Shown: in pieces, positions 61,392 through 64,000 of the stretch
Layout: each line of letters begins with the position of its first letter
How positions within the stretch are numbered: the first letter of the stretch is position 1
NCBI RefSeq assembly: GCF_017948485.1
Contig: NZ_JAFFSX010000026.1
Span: forward strand, 1-64,000
Direction of reading: 5' to 3'
Source of the DNA: Streptomyces sp. GESEQ-35
GTDB taxonomy: Bacteria > Actinomycetota > Actinomycetes > Streptomycetales > Streptomycetaceae
DNA length: 64,000 nt
Position numbers and translations under genes: made by a program
Notes under the pieces: generated by a model
Database searches by the model: none
Told to the model about the DNA's origin: nothing
Seen by the model: only the letters and a program-made list of their open reading frames with translations

Positions 61392-61493
61392 GCCCTTCCC
61401 CCTCGGTGCGCGCCGGGCGCGTGCAACGGAGCTCACCGAGCGTCCGTACGCCCCCGGCGCGCGCCGGAGTTCACACATCTGGGACATTTTTCT

Positions 61494-62141
61494 ATGCGTA
61501 AGAAGACGTTCGCGGCGGCCGCGCTGCTCGCCGCCGCCACCCTGACCCTCTCCGCCTGCGGCAGCGGCGACAGCAACTCACCCGTCGCCGTGGTCTCCGA
61601 AGAGGCCGGCTCGGACAAGGCCGCCACTGTCCTCGACAAGCCGTTCGAGAAGCCGGACCTCGTCCTCACGGACACCAACGGCAAGTCGTACGACCTCCGC
61701 AAGGAGACCCAGGGCCACCCGACCCTGCTCTACTTCGGCTACACCAACTGCCCCGACATCTGCCCGCTGACGATGAACAACATCGCCGTCGCCAAGAAGC
61801 AGCTGTCCAAGGCCGAGCAGGACGAGCTGCGCGTCGTGTTCGTCACCACCGACCCCGACCGGGACACCCCGAAGGCGCTCGGCAAGTGGCTCAAGGGCAT
61901 CGACACGCAAGTGGTCGGCCTGACCGGCGACTTCGCCACCATCCAGGCCGGCGCCCGCACGCTGGGCATCTCCATCGAGCCGCCGCACAAGGAGAAGGGC
62001 AAGATCGTCTCCACGCACGGCACTCAGGTCATCGCCTTCTCACCGAAGACCGACGGCGGTTACGTCCTGTACGGCGAGGACGCCACCGTCGACGACTACA
62101 CCACGGACCTCCCCAAGCTCATCAAGGGTGAGAACCCGTGA
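61494..62141 (+). CDS. SCO1/SenC family copper chaperone (lipoprotein)
   Basis: 215 residues with a lipobox (LTLSACGS), a thioredoxin-like fold with the copper-binding Cys pair NCPDICPLT (~86/90) and the conserved His in VSTHGTQVI (~174). Delivers copper to the CuA site of cytochrome c oxidase. Its stop overlaps the next gene's GTG (GTGA). Confidence 0.94.
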   Translation: MRKKTFAAAALLAAATLTLSACGSGDSNSPVAVVSEEAGSDKAATVLDKPFEKPDLVLTDTNGKSYDLRKETQGHPTLLYFGYTNCPDICPLTMNNIAVAKKQLSKAEQDELRVVFVTTDPDRDTPKALGKWLKGIDTQVVGLTGDFATIQAGARTLGISIEPPHKEKGKIVSTHGTQVIAFSPKTDGGYVLYGEDATVDDYTTDLPKLIKGENP

Positions 62142-62593
62142 GGCGCCTGGCCGCGACCACCGCCGCCCTGGTGGGCGCCCTGACACTCGCGGGCTGCAGC
62201 GGCTCGGCCTCCGCCGACTCGGAACCCGAACTGTCCGTCGGCACCGCCTACATGCCGCAGCCGGTCTCCGACTCCATGGCGGCGGGCTTCCTGACGATCG
62301 ACAACAAGGGCGGTACGAAGGACGAGCTGACCTCCGTCACCAGCGACGCCGGCGAGGTCACCGTCCACGAGACCGTCGACTCGTCGATGCGGGAGGTCAC
62401 CTCCCTCGACGTACCCGCACACGGTCAACTCGTGTTCAAGAGCGGCGGAAACCATCTGATGTTCGAGAAGCTGAAGCGGAAGCCGAAGCAGGGCCAGACC
62501 GTGTCCGTCGAACTGCACTTCACCGAGTCCGGCCCGATCACGGTTGAGATGCCGGTGAAGCCGGCGACGTACAACCCGAAGACCGGGCACTGA
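62138..62593 (+). CDS. PCuAC copper chaperone (lipoprotein)
   Basis: 151 residues with a lipobox (LTLAGCSG) and the PCuAC Met/His site spread over VHETVDSSMREV and GGNHLMFEKL. Binds Cu(I) outside the membrane and hands it to Sco or the oxidase. Coupled to the Sco gene upstream. Confidence 0.93.
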   Translation: MRRLAATTAALVGALTLAGCSGSASADSEPELSVGTAYMPQPVSDSMAAGFLTIDNKGGTKDELTSVTSDAGEVTVHETVDSSMREVTSLDVPAHGQLVFKSGGNHLMFEKLKRKPKQGQTVSVELHFTESGPITVEMPVKPATYNPKTGH

Positions 62594-62608
62594 GGGAGGG
62601 ATCCACCT

Positions 62609-64000
62609 GTGACACAGACCATCGCCCCCCGCCTTAGGACCCTGGTGCTGCTGCTCCTGGCCGCGACCGGGCTGCTCCTAACCGGGGCCGGTCAGGCCTC
62701 CGCGCATGCCGCGCTGAGCGGCAGCGACCCACAGCAGGGTGCGGTGGTCGACAAGGCACCGGCCCAGGTGTCGCTGACCTTCACCGAGCAGGTCTCGATG
62801 TCCGACGACGCGCTGCGGGTGCTCGACCCCAAGGGCAAGCGGGTCGACAGCGGCGCTCCGTCCAACGTGAGCGGGACGACGTACGCCGTGAAGCTGCACA
62901 GCGGCCTGCCCGACGGCACGTACACCATCTCCTACCAGGTCGTCTCCGCGGACAGCCACCCCGTCGCCGGCGCCTACACCTTCTCCATCGGCGCCCCCTC
63001 GTCCACCTCCGTCTCTGTGTCCGAGGAGACCGTGGGCGGCGGGGTCGTCGGCTGGCTGTACGGCTTCGGGCGGTACATGTCGTACGCCGGTTTCATCGTG
63101 CTGGTCGGCGGGGCCGCCTTCGTACTGGCCTGCTGGCAGCGCGGCTCCGGCGTGCGTGCCCTGCAACGGCTCGTCGTCTCCGGATGGCTCACGCTCACCG
63201 CGGCCACCCTCGGGCTGCTGCTCCTGCGCGGCTCCTACACCAGCAGCGGGAAGGTCGGCGACATCTTCGACCTGGAGCTGCTCGGGCAGGTGCTCCAGAC
63301 CAAGACGGGCGCGGCCCTCGTCTCCCGGCTGCTGCTGCTCGCCGCGGCGGCGCTGTTCATCTCGGTGCTGTTCGGCGCCTATGACAAGCGCGAGGACGAG
63401 GAGAAGCGGGACCTGACCTTCGGGCTCGCGGTCGGCGGGGTCGTCGTGGCCGCCGGGCTCGCGGCGAGCTGGGCGATGTCCGAGCACGCCTCGGTCGGCA
63501 TCCAGGCCGGGATCGCGATGCCGGTCGACGTCGTCCATCTGCTGGCCGTCGCGGCCTGGCTCGGCGGGCTCACCGCGCTGCTCCTCGCGCTGTACCGGGC
63601 GCCCACGGACAACGCGCTCGACAGCGTTGCCGTACGCCGCTTCTCGACCGTCGCCTTCGGCAGCGTCGTCGCGCTGGTCGCGACCGGGATCTACCAGTCC
63701 TGGCGCCAGCTCGGCTCCTGGTCGGCGTTCACCGACACGACGTACGGACAGCTGCTGCTCGTCAAGATCGGGCTCGTGGCGCTGCTCGTCGGCGTCGCGT
63801 ACATCTCGCGGCGGTGGACGGCGCGGCTGGCGGAGACGGTGCCCGCGCGGGCCAAGGTCGTCGAGAAGGAACACGCCGGTGCCCGCGCGGGCGGCAGCTC
63901 CAAGCGGGCCGCGCAACTCGCCCGGCAGCAGGCGGCCATGGACGCGGCACGGCAGAAGCGGTCACGGGACTCCGATCCGAACCGGTTCGGGCTACGGCGC
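62609..64000 (+). CDS. CopC-CopD fusion copper transport protein (partial, 3' end off window)
   Basis: At least 464 residues, no stop in the window. GTG start after GGGAGGG. Signal peptide, then a CopC domain with His first (ASAHAALSGSDPQQ) and the second His region (YQVVSADSHPVAGAYTF), then the CopD membrane domain with several helices (YGFGRYMSYAGFIVLVGGAA; VDVVHLLAVAAWLGGLTALL). Likely imports copper for oxidase assembly. A basic tail (KRAAQLARQQAAMDAARQKR) precedes the edge. Confidence 0.93.
   Translation, partial: MTQTIAPRLRTLVLLLLAATGLLLTGAGQASAHAALSGSDPQQGAVVDKAPAQVSLTFTEQVSMSDDALRVLDPKGKRVDSGAPSNVSGTTYAVKLHSGLPDGTYTISYQVVSADSHPVAGAYTFSIGAPSSTSVSVSEETVGGGVVGWLYGFGRYMSYAGFIVLVGGAAFVLACWQRGSGVRALQRLVVSGWLTLTAATLGLLLLRGSYTSSGKVGDIFDLELLGQVLQTKTGAALVSRLLLLAAAALFISVLFGAYDKREDEEKRDLTFGLAVGGVVVAAGLAASWAMSEHASVGIQAGIAMPVDVVHLLAVAAWLGGLTALLLALYRAPTDNALDSVAVRRFSTVAFGSVVALVATGIYQSWRQLGSWSAFTDTTYGQLLLVKIGLVALLVGVAYISRRWTARLAETVPARAKVVEKEHAGARAGGSSKRAAQLARQQAAMDAARQKRSRDSDPNRFGLRR

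Overview
The window is high-GC actinobacterial chromosome, almost certainly Streptomyces. The supporting signs are very high GC at third codon positions, frequent GTG starts with GGAGG-type ribosome sites, a subtilisin-inhibitor-like protein, a large LuxR (LAL) regulator, SpoIIE-type phosphatases and pSAM2-type integrative elements. Two accessory blocks interrupt conserved backbone.

Positions 1-8389 form a decayed composite island beside an intact tRNA-Arg(ACG) gene. It begins with a 171-bp repeat and a frameshifted integrase tail, followed by a 43-bp 3' fragment of tRNA-Arg(CCT) that looks like an old attachment site. Next comes a complete two-gene Gabija anti-phage system (gajA-gajB, visibly lower GC), a strong palindrome, a dead IS with a DDE transposase, a C-terminal fragment of an unknown protein, and a second dead integrase next to the tRNA.

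Positions 8390-27918 are backbone: tRNA-Arg(ACG), tRNA-Ser(GCT), an SSI-like inhibitor, a 1468-residue PAS/pseudokinase/receiver protein, a fatty acyl-CoA ligase, a three-repeat secreted protein whose fifth codon is TTA, a LuxR ATPase regulator and an ECF-type sigma factor. A tightly overlapping five-gene operon follows (acyl-CoA dehydrogenase, MaoC-DUF35, acyl-CoA dehydrogenase, MaoC, lipid-transfer thiolase). Its content matches the mycobacterial igr steroid side-chain genes. A small secreted protein and a prim-pol protein end the block.

Positions 27919-46785 are an integrative and conjugative element of the pSAM2/AICE type, bounded by 58-bp perfect repeats of the 3' part of tRNA-Ser(TGA). 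The intact tRNA is at the right end. The left half is the transfer and maintenance operon on the minus strand: SCO3933-like, TraSA, Spd and small transfer proteins, RepSA, Xis, Int. A GntR (KorSA-type) repressor and a NUDIX protein lie to its right, with matching palindromic operators. The right half is cargo: a low-GC membrane protein, an IS110 remnant, a three-gene operon of unknown function (TIGR04255-like, membrane-HTH and 'QTCDL' proteins), and a second GntR-controlled cluster of tiny genes with twin operators. The three-gene operon is my best candidate for an undescribed system.

Positions 46815-64000 return to backbone: HtrA-like protease, glycerophosphodiester phosphodiesterase, two HATPase regulators, DUF5926/SEC-C protein, a second prim-pol-like protein, GAF-SpoIIE phosphatase, Xaa-Pro aminopeptidase, CitG-like protein, Tat-exported intradiol dioxygenase, GNAT acetyltransferase and a membrane protein. 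It closes with a copper-delivery operon (YcnI, Sco, PCuAC, CopC-CopD) that runs off the right edge.
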